Shown piece by piece: positions 16,704 through 25,601 of a DNA stretch of 64,000 nt. The notes under the pieces are model-generated. The model saw only the letters and a list, made by a program, of their open reading frames with translations, searched no databases and was not told the DNA's origin. Both the position numbers and the translations under genes were made by a program. Source of the stretch: Lachnospiraceae bacterium (GTDB taxonomy: Bacteria; Bacillota; Clostridia; Lachnospirales; Lachnospiraceae); contig JAETNQ010000007.1 of the NCBI GenBank assembly GCA_021772075.1, positions 27,956 to 91,955 of the forward strand, given 5' to 3'. Each line of letters opens with the position of its first letter. The stretch's first letter is position 1.

Positions 16704-18266
16704 ATGTTTAGTACAATTACATCGGCGATGATCTTTGGCGTGGAGCCTGTGCTTATCCATGTGGAGGTCGATATTGCCCAAGGGCTGCCAGGGTTTATGC
16801 TGGTAGGATATTTGAGCGGGGAAGTGAAGGAAGCGGGAGAACGGGTGAGGGTGGCGCTAAAAAATACAGGAATTGTTTTGCCGCCTATGCGTGTGACAGT
16901 CAATCTGTCGCCCGCAGGCATACGGAAAGAAGGGACAGCTTTTGATCTGCCGATTGCAGTGGGTATCCTAAGAGCCCTTGGACATTTGCCCGGGAACAGC
17001 ACGGAGGGAATGCTGATCATCGGCGAGCTTGGATTAAGCGGAAAGGCAAATCCGGTAAGGGGCGTGCTGCCTTTGGTAAAAAAGGCCAAGGAGGAAGGAT
17101 ATAGCCGTTGTCTCCTTCCGGCAGGAAATTATGAGGAAGGAAAGCTGATCGAAGGGGTGGAGATCATAGGGATACCGGATATCAATGGAGCAATGGATTA
17201 TTTAAAATGGGGGAAGCGTTGCGCATGTCCGAAAAAAGCGGAGTCGCCGGGAGGGCGGGCAGATCATGGAGACGGAAAAAAATTGCCGGATTTTTCTGAA
17301 GTCAGAGGCCAGGCGGCGGCAAAAAGGGCAGCGGAAATTGCGGCTGCCGGTTTTCATAATCTGCTTTTGACAGGGCCGCCGGGCTCTGGGAAAACGATGA
17401 TCGCCAAAAGAATTCCCGGCATCCTGCCGCCCCTTACGGAAGAAGAAAGCCTGGAGGTGTCTTCTATTTACAGTATTGCAGGGCTTTTATCCGATGGACC
17501 GTCGCTGATCAGGCAGCGTCCTTTTATGAACCCGCACCACACAATAACGGCCCAGGCACTGGCGGGCGGAGGGAATTCGGCCAAACCCGGCATGATCAGC
17601 CTTGCCCATAAAGGCGTATTGTTTATGGACGAGCTGCCGGAATTTAAAATGGGCGTAATCGATATGCTCCGGCAGCCATTGGAAGAAAAAAAGATACGCA
17701 TTGTCCGTTTGGGAAGGGACTATACATTTCCCGCTGATTTTATGCTGGTGGCAGCGATGAACCCGTGTCCCTGCGGTTATTATCCGGATTTTGGGAAATG
17801 TACTTGCACTTTGTCTAAAATCAAAAGATACCAAGGGCGTATTTCCGGACCAGTGCTGGATCGTATCGATTTATGCGTCGGAGTATCCGGGGTTACAGCA
17901 AAACAGCTGTCGCAGAAGCGGGAAGAGGAATCCAGTGAATGCATAAGAGAAAGAGTTTTTGCGGCGAGAAAGATGCAGGAAGAGAGGTACCGGGACAAGC
18001 CGTACCGGTTTAATGCCTTGCTGCCTCAGGCTGACTTGAAATTTTACTGCAGGCTTGGAAAAAAAGAGGAATATTTGATGGAAAAGGCTTTTGCAACGAT
18101 GGGGATGAGCGCCAGGTCATACTGCCGCGTTCTGAAAACCGCGCGCACAATAGCGGATTTGGATGGAAGCGGGGACGTGAAGGAAATTCATATAGAGGAA
18201 GCGCTGGAGTATAAAGCGGGAGAGGCGAGGATGAGATTTGAAGGAACAAAGCAGGAAAAATTATAG
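16704..18266 (+). CDS. comM: YifB/ComM family Mg-chelatase-like AAA+ ATPase
   Basis: 520 residues. N-terminal Lon-protease-like domain (GLPGFMLVGY, NLSPAGIRKEG), AAA+ core with Walker A GPPGSGKT (about 223-230) and Walker B VLFMDELPE (about 305-313), a cysteine pair region NPCPCGYYPDFGKC and a C-terminal Mg-chelatase domain. ComM is a helicase that promotes branch migration during natural transformation; its location directly before and overlapping dprA supports a role in DNA uptake or recombination. GGAGGATAGG lies before the ATG at somewhat long distance. Confidence 0.92.
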   Translation: MFSTITSAMIFGVEPVLIHVEVDIAQGLPGFMLVGYLSGEVKEAGERVRVALKNTGIVLPPMRVTVNLSPAGIRKEGTAFDLPIAVGILRALGHLPGNSTEGMLIIGELGLSGKANPVRGVLPLVKKAKEEGYSRCLLPAGNYEEGKLIEGVEIIGIPDINGAMDYLKWGKRCACPKKAESPGGRADHGDGKKLPDFSEVRGQAAAKRAAEIAAAGFHNLLLTGPPGSGKTMIAKRIPGILPPLTEEESLEVSSIYSIAGLLSDGPSLIRQRPFMNPHHTITAQALAGGGNSAKPGMISLAHKGVLFMDELPEFKMGVIDMLRQPLEEKKIRIVRLGRDYTFPADFMLVAAMNPCPCGYYPDFGKCTCTLSKIKRYQGRISGPVLDRIDLCVGVSGVTAKQLSQKREEESSECIRERVFAARKMQEERYRDKPYRFNALLPQADLKFYCRLGKKEEYLMEKAFATMGMSARSYCRVLKTARTIADLDGSGDVKEIHIEEALEYKAGEARMRFEGTKQEKL

Positions 18267-19392
18267 CGAAGGCTGGGAGCAGCAGCAGCCTTATATCCAT
18301 TGGATGACGGGAGTGGAAGGAATCGGGAGCCGTACTATAGAGAAACTGATAAGGCATGCCGGTTCCCCCAAGGCAGTTTATGGAATGACGGAGTCGGAGA
18401 CGGCGGCAATCATACCGGCCGGAAAAGCGGCCGCTTTGGCAGAAGCCAGGAGGCGGGGGGATGTCCTGGAAAAATACCGGGAAATGGAAGAAAGAGGCAT
18501 TCGTTTTTATTCCACCTATCATCCCCGTTATCCCGACCGTCTGCGAAATATTCCCGACAGTCCTTATGGAATTTATGTAGAGGGGGAACTGCCGGAGGAG
18601 GAAGTTCCTTCGGTTGCCATCATCGGGGCGAGACAATGTTCCGCTTATGGACGCTTTATGGCGGAACTGTGCGGAAGAGAACTGGCGGAGGCGGGTATTC
18701 AGGTGGTCAGCGGCATGGCGAGGGGAGTCGATGGCATCAGCCAGAGGGCGGCGCTGGAGGCTGGGGGGAAAACCTATGCGATTCTTGGGAGCGGCACCGA
18801 TATATGTTATCCTCTGGAAAACCGTTCTATTTATAGGAGGGCGAAAGAGAACGGGGCGGTAATCTCGGAGTATCCTCCCGGCACGCCGCCCGCCCCGCGG
18901 CTGTTCCCGCGCCGCAACCGCATTATCAGCGGGCTTGCCGACCTGGTGCTGATTATAGAGGCAAGGCGTAAAAGCGGTACAGTGATTACGGCGGATATGG
19001 CTCTGGAACAGGGAAAAGACGTTTATGTCGTCCCCGGACGCATAACAGACGATTTGAGCCAGGGATGCCATCAGATGCTGAAGCAGGGGGCAGGGCTTTT
19101 TACTTCGGTGAAAGATATGCTGGAGGAGACTGGTCTTGCGGCGGAGGCAAAACGGAGAACCGGGCAGAAAGGATGCCCTTTGGAGCAGTATGCGGAACCG
19201 GCGTTTCAAAACAAAGAGGATAAAACTGCCAAAAAGGTTTGGGATGCTTTGGATTTTTATCCGAAGGACATCGACTGCCTGATGGGGGAGACACAGATGG
19301 ATTACCGGGAACTGGTCCATATCTTGTCGAGGTTTTGCCTGGAAGAAAAAGCAGTCCGACTGACTGCCGGACAATTTGTTAAGAAAATATAA
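18238..19392 (+). CDS. dprA: DNA-processing protein DprA
   Basis: Loads RecA on incoming single-stranded DNA during transformation. 384 residues from a TTG at 18238 that overlaps the end of comM by 29 bases; ATG 18303 is a possible shorter start. N-terminal helix-hairpin-helix-like section GVEGIGSRTIEKL, then a Rossmann fold: IIGARQCSAYGR, SGMARGVDG, ILGSGTDICYP, FPRRNRIISGLADL and EARRKSGT. The C-terminal winged-helix-like region (KVWDALDFYPKDIDCL) is present. The overlap suggests translational coupling with comM. Confidence 0.95.
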   Translation: MKEQSRKNYSEGWEQQQPYIHWMTGVEGIGSRTIEKLIRHAGSPKAVYGMTESETAAIIPAGKAAALAEARRRGDVLEKYREMEERGIRFYSTYHPRYPDRLRNIPDSPYGIYVEGELPEEEVPSVAIIGARQCSAYGRFMAELCGRELAEAGIQVVSGMARGVDGISQRAALEAGGKTYAILGSGTDICYPLENRSIYRRAKENGAVISEYPPGTPPAPRLFPRRNRIISGLADLVLIIEARRKSGTVITADMALEQGKDVYVVPGRITDDLSQGCHQMLKQGAGLFTSVKDMLEETGLAAEAKRRTGQKGCPLEQYAEPAFQNKEDKTAKKVWDALDFYPKDIDCLMGETQMDYRELVHILSRFCLEEKAVRLTAGQFVKKI

Positions 19393-19460
19393 AAAATGAG
19401 AAAAATTCTATAACAAGCTAATTTCTATGCACAATAAATATGAATTTTTCATAATATGAC

Positions 19461-19489
19461 TTGCAACTGGTAAAAAATTATTGTATAGT
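19461..19489 (+). promoter_or_regulatory. Sigma-A promoter of topA within an inverted repeat
   Basis: TTGCAA (19461-19466), 17 bases, TATAGT (19484-19489). Arms ACTTGCA (19459-19465) and TGCAAGT (19492-19498) form a 7-bp inverted repeat bracketing the promoter, placing the right arm near the start point, as an operator or a supercoil-sensitive element might be. A TATGAA-TTT-TTCATA palindrome lies just upstream (19439-19453). Confidence 0.7.
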
Positions 19490-19538
19490 GGTGCAAGTTG
19501 AATGCAAAATCGATAAACGCTTCGGCCTGGAGGTATTT

Positions 19539-21608
19539 ATGGCGAAATATTTGGTGATTGTGGAATCGCCCGCAAAGGTGAAGACAATAAAAAAATTTTT
19601 AGGGGCTAATTATGAAGTAGCCGCCAGCAACGGCCATGTCCGTGATCTGCCAAAGAGTCAGTTAGGGGTGGATATCGAGCATGGTTACGAACCGAAATAT
19701 ATTACGATCCGGGGGAAAGGGGATATTCTTGCCAATCTCCGCAAAGAAGTAAAAAAGGCAGAAAAAATATATCTGGCAACGGACCCTGACCGGGAAGGGG
19801 AAGCGATTTCCTGGCATTTATTAAAAGCGCTGAAGCTGGAAGGGAAAAAAGTATACCGCATTACTTTTAATGAGATTACGAAGAATGCGGTCAAGGAATC
19901 GTTGAAGAACGCCCGGGAAATCAATATGGATCTGGTAGATGCGCAGCAGGCGAGAAGGATGCTGGACCGTATGGTGGGATACCGCATTTCCCCGCTGCTC
20001 TGGGCAAAAGTAAAAAGAGGATTAAGCGCGGGAAGGGTGCAGTCCGTGGCGCTGCGCATTATCTGCGACAGGGAAGAGGAGATCAATGCGTTTATTCCGG
20101 AGGAGTACTGGACGCTGGATGCTCTTTTGCGCGTTCCGGGCGAAAAAAAATCTCTTACGGCCAAATACTACGGGACGAAAGAGGGCAAGGCGAATATTTC
20201 TTCCAAGCAGGAACTGGATGCCGTTATGGAAGAACTGAAAGGCGGCAAATATACGGCATCAGAGGTGAAAAAGGGAGAACGGGTGAAAAAACCGCCGCTT
20301 CCGTTTACTACCTCGACTTTGCAGCAGGAGGCGAGCAAGGTGCTGAACTTTTCCACGCAGAAAACGATGCGCATTGCCCAGCAGCTGTATGAGGGAATTG
20401 ATATTAAGGGAAATGGAACCGTAGGCATTATTACGTATCTGCGTACTGATTCCACCAGAGTATCGGAAGAGGCGGAGAAGTCCGCCAGGGAATATATTGC
20501 CGGAACCTATGGGGAAGAATATGCGGCAGTGGCGGCAAATGAAAGAAAGACAGATAAAAAGATACAGGATGCCCATGAAGCCATCCGGCCTACGGATATT
20601 TCCAGGACGCCGCTCCAGATGAAAGAATCCCTTTCCAGGGAGCAGTTCAGGCTTTACCAGCTCATCTGGAAAAGATTTGCGGCAAGCCGCATGAATCCGG
20701 CGAGATATGAGACGACGTCGGTGAAAATAGACAGCGGCCGCCACCGTTTTGCGGTATCCGCGTCCAAAATGCTGTTCGATGGTTTTATGAGCGTATATAC
20801 GCAGGACGAGGAGAAGGAAGAGAACAATATGCTGGTAAAGGGGATAGAAAAAGGTACGGAGTTCCAGTTGGATAGTTTTGACAGCAAGCAGCATTTTACC
20901 CAGCCTGCGCCGCATTATACGGAAGCCTCCCTCGTAAGGGCATTGGAAGAACTGGGCATCGGGCGCCCGAGTACTTATGCGCCTACCATAACGACGATAT
21001 TGGCGAGGCGGTATGTAGTAAAAGAAAACAAAAATCTTTATGTGACGGAGCTGGGGGAAGTTGTCAACCATATGATGAAGGAGGCTTTCCCGAGCATTGT
21101 AGATGTAAATTTTACGGCTAACATGGAGGCGCTCCTGGACGGCGTGGAGGAAGGCACAGTAAACTGGAAAACTGTAATTTCTAATTTCTATCCCGATCTG
21201 GACGAGGCAGTGCAAAATGCGGAAAAGGAACTGGAGCATGTGAAAATAGCCGATGAATTATCCGATGAAGTCTGCGATCTCTGCGGCAGACAGATGGTGA
21301 TCAAATACGGCCCCCATGGAAGATTTCTTGCCTGTCCCGGATTTCCGGAATGCCGGAATACAAAACCTTATTTTGAGAAGATAGGCGTTGCCTGTCCGCA
21401 GTGCGGAAAGGATATTGTCCTGAAAAAGACAAAAAAGGGGAGAAAATATTACGGATGCATCGATAATCCGGAATGCAGTTTCATGGTCTGGCAGAAGCCG
21501 TCCGGCCAAAACTGCCCCGGGTGCGGTTCTATTATGCTGGAAAAAGGAGCGAAGCTGGTATGCTCTAACGAAAACTGCGGTCAGATTATGGAGAAAGCCA
21601 GTCATTAA
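19539..21608 (+). CDS. topA: DNA topoisomerase I
   Basis: Relaxes negative supercoils by single-strand passage. 689 residues from ATG 19539 (GGAGG six bases before). TOPRIM domain: VIVESPAKVKTI and the acidic DPDREGEAIS at 82-91; active-site tyrosine Y300 in IITYLRTDSTR. The C-terminus carries three zinc-ribbon repeats (CDLC...CPGFPEC, CPQC...CIDNPEC, CPGC...CSNENC). Domain order and length are normal for Firmicutes. In Bacillus, trmFO, xerC-type codV and clpQY stand between topA and codY; here codY follows directly. Confidence 0.97.
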   Translation: MAKYLVIVESPAKVKTIKKFLGANYEVAASNGHVRDLPKSQLGVDIEHGYEPKYITIRGKGDILANLRKEVKKAEKIYLATDPDREGEAISWHLLKALKLEGKKVYRITFNEITKNAVKESLKNAREINMDLVDAQQARRMLDRMVGYRISPLLWAKVKRGLSAGRVQSVALRIICDREEEINAFIPEEYWTLDALLRVPGEKKSLTAKYYGTKEGKANISSKQELDAVMEELKGGKYTASEVKKGERVKKPPLPFTTSTLQQEASKVLNFSTQKTMRIAQQLYEGIDIKGNGTVGIITYLRTDSTRVSEEAEKSAREYIAGTYGEEYAAVAANERKTDKKIQDAHEAIRPTDISRTPLQMKESLSREQFRLYQLIWKRFAASRMNPARYETTSVKIDSGRHRFAVSASKMLFDGFMSVYTQDEEKEENNMLVKGIEKGTEFQLDSFDSKQHFTQPAPHYTEASLVRALEELGIGRPSTYAPTITTILARRYVVKENKNLYVTELGEVVNHMMKEAFPSIVDVNFTANMEALLDGVEEGTVNWKTVISNFYPDLDEAVQNAEKELEHVKIADELSDEVCDLCGRQMVIKYGPHGRFLACPGFPECRNTKPYFEKIGVACPQCGKDIVLKKTKKGRKYYGCIDNPECSFMVWQKPSGQNCPGCGSIMLEKGAKLVCSNENCGQIMEKASH

Positions 21609-21639
21609 CAATTCTGGCAAAAAATATATTGAAGTCTGA

Positions 21640-21654
21640 AATTGTTTGGAAAAT
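21640..21654 (+). promoter_or_regulatory. Possible CodY box upstream of codY
   Basis: AATTGTTTGGAAAAT resembles the CodY consensus AATTTTCWGAAAATT with about four mismatches and stands 32 bases before the codY -35. It would allow autoregulation. The match is modest in an AT-rich gap, so confidence is low. Confidence 0.3.
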
Positions 21655-21685
21655 AATTGAATTAAAAAAAATCACCCTGGAATTA

Positions 21686-21714
21686 TTGATATTGAGAAAA
21701 CAATATGTTACAAT
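21686..21714 (+). promoter_or_regulatory. Sigma-A promoter of codY
   Basis: TTGATA (21686-21691), 17-base spacer, TACAAT (21709-21714); the predicted start lies about 75 bases before the ATG. Confidence 0.75.
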
Positions 21715-21795
21715 ACAAAAGATAGGCAATAGTTTCGGGTAGCAGATGGAACTGTACCCAGGCCGGATGCAAAAGGGGAAAGCGGAGGAAAGTTC

Positions 21796-22584
21796 ATGAG
21801 CAGTGTACAGTTGTTGGATAAAACGCGTAAGATAGGGAAGCTGTTGCATAATAACAGTTCGAGCAAAGTGGTTTTTAACGATATTTGCAATATTTTATGC
21901 GAGATTTTATCCTCCAATGTACTCGTAATCAGCAGAAAGGGAAAGGTTCTCGGAGTAGGGGCCGCCCCGGGGATGGGGTCAATCAACGAACTGATTGCGG
22001 AAAAGGTGGGCGGTTTTATTGATGCCATGCTGAACGAAAGAATGCTTGCCGTGCTGTCTACGAAAGAAAACGTAAATCTGGAAACCCTTGGCTTTGAAGG
22101 CATAGATGTGAGGAAGTTCCAGGCAATCATTACTCCGATCGAAATTGCAGGGGAGCGGCTGGGAACGCTTTTTATCTATAAGTGCGACCAGCAATACGAT
22201 ATAGACGATATCATTCTCTGTGAATATGGAACTACCGTGGTCGGCCTTGAAATGCTACGCGCTGTGAATGAAGAAAGCGCGGAGGAAAGCCGGAAATTGG
22301 CGGTGGTGCGGTCCGCAGTCAGTACCCTGTCTTTTACAGAACTGGAGGCGATTACCCATATTTTCGACGAACTGGGAGGCGTGGAAGGAATCCTGGTGGC
22401 AAGCAAGATTGCGGACCGGGTGGGAATTACCCGTTCGGTGATTGTGAACGCGCTTCGGAAGTTTGAAAGCGCAGGGGTGATCGAATCCCGTTCTTCAGGA
22501 ATGAAGGGAACATATATCAAAGTTTTAAACGATGCGGTGTTTGGCGAAATTGAAAAGATAAAGGAAGAAAGCGGAAAGAAATAG
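21796..22584 (+). CDS. codY: GTP-sensing global regulator CodY
   Basis: DNA-binding repressor that senses branched-chain amino acids and GTP and controls nutrient-limitation genes, including motility genes in Bacillus. 262 residues, SD GCGGAGGAAAG. N-terminal GAF-type sensor (LLDKTRKIGKLL, VLGVGAAPGM, FEGIDVRKFQAIITPI), linker, and C-terminal winged HTH with SKIADRVGITRSVIVNALRK, the conserved recognition region. It stands directly before the fla/che operon, as in Bacillus, but is cut off from it by a terminator and has its own promoter. Confidence 0.97.
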   Translation: MSSVQLLDKTRKIGKLLHNNSSSKVVFNDICNILCEILSSNVLVISRKGKVLGVGAAPGMGSINELIAEKVGGFIDAMLNERMLAVLSTKENVNLETLGFEGIDVRKFQAIITPIEIAGERLGTLFIYKCDQQYDIDDIILCEYGTTVVGLEMLRAVNEESAEESRKLAVVRSAVSTLSFTELEAITHIFDELGGVEGILVASKIADRVGITRSVIVNALRKFESAGVIESRSSGMKGTYIKVLNDAVFGEIEKIKEESGKK

Positions 22585-22608
22585 ATGGAATGGATGCCGT
22601 CTGGATAT

Positions 22609-22644
22609 AAAAGGATTTAGGAAATTAGTCATAAATCCTTTTTT
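22609..22644 (+). terminator. Rho-independent terminator after codY
   Basis: Perfect 11-bp stem AAAAGGATTTA (22609-22619) / TAAATCCTTTT (22632-22642), 12-base loop, T-run to 22644. It separates codY from the flagellar operon. Confidence 0.9.
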
Positions 22645-22658
22645 ATTACAAAAAAATC

Positions 22659-22686
22659 TTGTCTTTTTTTATAAATTATTTATAAT
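22659..22686 (+). promoter_or_regulatory. Sigma-A type promoter of the fla/che operon
   Basis: TTGTCT (22659-22664), 16 bases, perfect TATAAT (22681-22686), about 55 bases before flgB. No sigma-28 motif (TAAA-N15-GCCGATAA) and no riboswitch-like leader is seen, so the early flagellar genes appear to be under the housekeeping factor. Confidence 0.75.
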
Positions 22687-22741
22687 AGAAGAGAGTGGTC
22701 GGTAATACCTTTGAATAGACTGTTGTAAAAAGGAGAGTATC

Positions 22742-23131
22742 ATGTTTAATACGAGCGTATTTGATTACATTAACGTGCTGCAGAAAACGGCCGACGCAGC
22801 CTGGATCCGCAACGATGTGATAGCCAATAATATAGCGAATGCTACAACGCCTGGTTATAAAAGGCAGGATATTGCGTTTGAGGATGAATTGTCCAAGGCA
22901 TTGAGGCATTCAAGGTATAAATCAATGGATGCGAAGGTTGCTGATTTAAAAGTGAATCGGTTAAAACCCCGTACATATACGGATTCGGCCAATTATTCCT
23001 ACCGCATGGACGGTAATAATGTGGATATTGAAACGGAAAACGTAACGCTGGCGGCGAACCAGCTGAAGTATAACGGGTTGACGGAATGCCTGAACCAGGA
23101 ATTCAAGAATCTGCAGGCAGTTATGAAATAA
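22742..23131 (+). CDS. flgB: Flagellar basal-body rod protein FlgB
   Basis: Proximal rod subunit, exported by the flagellar type III apparatus. 129 residues, SD AAAAGGAGAG. The N-terminal rod motif VIANNIANATTPGYKRQDI is clear and the C-terminus has the helical ending typical of rod proteins (LAANQLKYNGLTECLNQEF). First gene of the fla/che operon, 18 bases before flgC. Confidence 0.96.
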   Translation: MFNTSVFDYINVLQKTADAAWIRNDVIANNIANATTPGYKRQDIAFEDELSKALRHSRYKSMDAKVADLKVNRLKPRTYTDSANYSYRMDGNNVDIETENVTLAANQLKYNGLTECLNQEFKNLQAVMK

Positions 23132-23149
23132 AAGTGAGGAGAGGGGTAT

Positions 23150-23596
23150 ATGAGTATTTTTTCATCGTTTAATATTAATTCGTCCGGTTTGACGGCACAA
23201 AGATACCGCATGGATATTATTTCCCAGAATATCGCGAATGCGAATACAACACGTACTGCGGACGGAACGCCTTACCGAAGGAAAGTGGTTACTTTTGCGG
23301 AAAAAAATTCCCATACGCCGTTCAGCCGCGTGCTGAAATTATCAAGGGATAAATATTCGGGAGATGGCGTGAAGGTAGACGGGGTGCATGAAGATATGGA
23401 AACGGATTTGACGATGGTATACGATCCTTCCCACCCGGATGCGGATGAAAACGGATATGTGATGTATCCCAATGTCAATATTATTACGGAAATGACGAAC
23501 ATGATTGATGCCAGCAGGGCATATGAGGCCAATTCCACGGCTTTCAATGCAAGCAAAGCGATGGCGATGAAGGGATTAGAAATCGGGAAGGCGTAA
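23150..23596 (+). CDS. flgC: Flagellar basal-body rod protein FlgC
   Basis: Proximal rod subunit that joins FlgB. 148 residues; SD GAGGAGAGGGG. N-terminal FNINSSGLTAQRYRMDIISQ and NIANANTTRTADGTPYRRK, C-terminal MIDASRAYEANSTAFNASK, both diagnostic of FlgC. Normal length. Confidence 0.97.
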   Translation: MSIFSSFNINSSGLTAQRYRMDIISQNIANANTTRTADGTPYRRKVVTFAEKNSHTPFSRVLKLSRDKYSGDGVKVDGVHEDMETDLTMVYDPSHPDADENGYVMYPNVNIITEMTNMIDASRAYEANSTAFNASKAMAMKGLEIGKA

Positions 23597-23631
23597 TAAA
23601 CAAGTAAAAGGGTCTTAAAATGGAGGGAAAT

Positions 23632-23955
23632 ATGGATATTTCATCACTTTACAGCATAGGGTCGCCCGCCATCAGGCAGGCGGCTGAGAACAGTCCGATC
23701 GGGAAAAAAGTATTGGAAAAACCGGATTTGTCTTTTGACAGTGTTTTGAAGAAAGCCGTAGAGAATATAAATACCACTAATAGTTATCTGTCAGATATGG
23801 AAAATGAGGAAATCAGATGGGCGCTGGGAGAGACAAACAGCACCCATGAGTTATCTGTTGCGATGAACAAAGCGGCAACGGCGCTGCAGTATACCGTCGC
23901 GGTTCGTGATAAATTGCTGGAAGCATATAAAGAACTTATGCAGATACAAATCTAA
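23632..23955 (+). CDS. fliE: Flagellar hook-basal body complex protein FliE
   Basis: Links the MS-ring to the rod and forms part of the export gate exit. 107 residues from ATG 23632, which has GGAGG five bases before; ATG 23620 in the same frame would make 111. C-terminal SVAMNKAATALQYTVAVRDK and AYKELMQIQI match the family. Length is usual (about 100). Confidence 0.94.
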   Translation: MDISSLYSIGSPAIRQAAENSPIGKKVLEKPDLSFDSVLKKAVENINTTNSYLSDMENEEIRWALGETNSTHELSVAMNKAATALQYTVAVRDKLLEAYKELMQIQI

Positions 23956-23993
23956 AAAATCTGATGAAGAAAATCAGATAAGGAGACAGAACG

Positions 23994-25595
23994 ATGGCAG
24001 ATAGATTGAAAGGGCTTTTAAATAAAGTTCTTGAATGGTGGAATAAGTTTACGGCAAAACAGAAAACAATTATTATTTCGGCCGCTGCAGGCATCGTACT
24101 GGCGATTGCGGTTCTTGCGGCAGTGCTGACCAGGCCCCAGTATGTATCCCTGATACAGTGCGAGACGACGAAACAGGCGTCCCAGGTAGTGGAATTACTG
24201 GAAGGGGATGGGATTACTTATACGGTTTCCAGCGACGGCCTGCAGGTGAAGGTTCTGGAGAAGCAGGTATCGGATGCTGAACTTCTTCTGGGAGCGAACG
24301 ATATCCGTTCCGATACATATAGCATTGATAATGTGACGGATGGAGGCTTCAGCACAACCGAATCGGATAAGCAGAAAAAATATCAGCTTTATATGGAGAA
24401 TAAGCTGGAGAAACAGTTTATAGGCATGTTTTCCGCAGTTAAGAGCGCGAAAGTAGAACTTTCCATTGCCGAGAATGACGGGACTCTGATCTCTTCGGAA
24501 GAAGAGTCTTTTGCCAGCGTAGTATTGGAACTGGACGGCGAATTTACAGGCGATAACGCAGCATTTCTGGCCAGGGCGATAGCGACGGCGATCGGCAATA
24601 AAACGACGAATAATATCGTAATTATGGATGCCGAAGGGAATATGCTTTTTTCCGGCGATGAGAATTATACAATGTCAGGGATGGCTACTTCCCAGCTCAA
24701 TGTAAAAGCACAGGCTGAGAATCTTGTCAAAAATGAAGTAAAGAGAGTTTTGCTTGGAACCAATGAGTTTGACAACGTAGAGGTTGCAAGCAATTTGTCG
24801 TTGGATTTTTCCTCATCGGAGTCTACAGAGCATACGTATACGCCGGCGGACGGACAGTCGCAGGGGCTGTTGAGCCATGAGGATATTTTCAGTTCGGAGA
24901 GTACGAATTCCAGCGGCGGCCCTCCTGGAACGGATTCCAATACGGAAAACAATACTACATACCAGTTTCAGAATTCGGCGGACAGCAATGAGACGGTGAG
25001 CGAGCAATCCAGGGATTATGTGCCGAACGAGACGATTATCAACAAGACGATCCCGGCAGGGCTGATTGTGTATGGGGATTCTTCTATTTCCGTTACAGCT
25101 ATTGATTATAATGTGGTAAGAGAAGAAGATGCAAGCAGCCAGGGGCTTCTTGACGGCATAACATGGGAGGAGTATAAGGCTTCGAACCAGGGAAGAACAA
25201 AAATAGATGTAGACCAGGATCTGTACAGCGTCGTAGCCAATGCCACGGGGATCAGCACGGATAATATTACTATTCTGGCATACAGGGAAAATGTGTTCTT
25301 TGACCGGGAAGGTTTCAGGGTATCCGCTACGGATGTCGTGCAGGTGGCTTTGATTGTTGTCATACTGGCGTTGCTGGGTTTTGTCGTGTTCAGAAGCATG
25401 CGCGGCGAGAAAGAGGAAGTGCAGGACGAGGAACTGTCGGTGGAATCCCTGCTTCAGTCTGTTCCTGAGGACAGAGAGGATATTGTTTTTGACGATCAAT
25501 CCGAGACCAGGAAGCTGATCGATAAATTTGTGGATGAAAATCCTGAAGCAGCTGCCAGTCTGCTGAGAAACTGGCTCAATGAGGACTGGGGGTAG
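23994..25595 (+). CDS. fliF: Flagellar MS-ring protein FliF
   Basis: Forms the membrane-embedded base of the flagellum. 533 residues; TM1 about 23-43 (IIISAAAGIVLAIAVLAAVL), ring-building motifs in the periplasmic part (SDAELLLGAND, QLYMENKLEKQF region), a low-complexity Ser/Asn/Thr loop (about 300-350), TM2 about 449-467 (VALIVVILALLGFVVF), and a C-terminal cytoplasmic tail (ENPEAAASLLRNWLNEDWG) that binds FliG. SD AAGGAGACAG. Six bases separate it from fliG. Confidence 0.97.
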   Translation: MADRLKGLLNKVLEWWNKFTAKQKTIIISAAAGIVLAIAVLAAVLTRPQYVSLIQCETTKQASQVVELLEGDGITYTVSSDGLQVKVLEKQVSDAELLLGANDIRSDTYSIDNVTDGGFSTTESDKQKKYQLYMENKLEKQFIGMFSAVKSAKVELSIAENDGTLISSEEESFASVVLELDGEFTGDNAAFLARAIATAIGNKTTNNIVIMDAEGNMLFSGDENYTMSGMATSQLNVKAQAENLVKNEVKRVLLGTNEFDNVEVASNLSLDFSSSESTEHTYTPADGQSQGLLSHEDIFSSESTNSSGGPPGTDSNTENNTTYQFQNSADSNETVSEQSRDYVPNETIINKTIPAGLIVYGDSSISVTAIDYNVVREEDASSQGLLDGITWEEYKASNQGRTKIDVDQDLYSVVANATGISTDNITILAYRENVFFDREGFRVSATDVVQVALIVVILALLGFVVFRSMRGEKEEVQDEELSVESLLQSVPEDREDIVFDDQSETRKLIDKFVDENPEAAASLLRNWLNEDWG

Positions 25596-25601
25596 AAGAT
25601 A

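Noticed and set aside
18010..19374. Long open frame on the minus strand (454 codons)
   Set aside because: Antisense to dprA and the end of comM; no family features.
22687..22741. c-di-GMP riboswitch before flgB, as in Clostridioides difficile
   Set aside because: The leader is only about 50 bases and has no riboswitch-like core.
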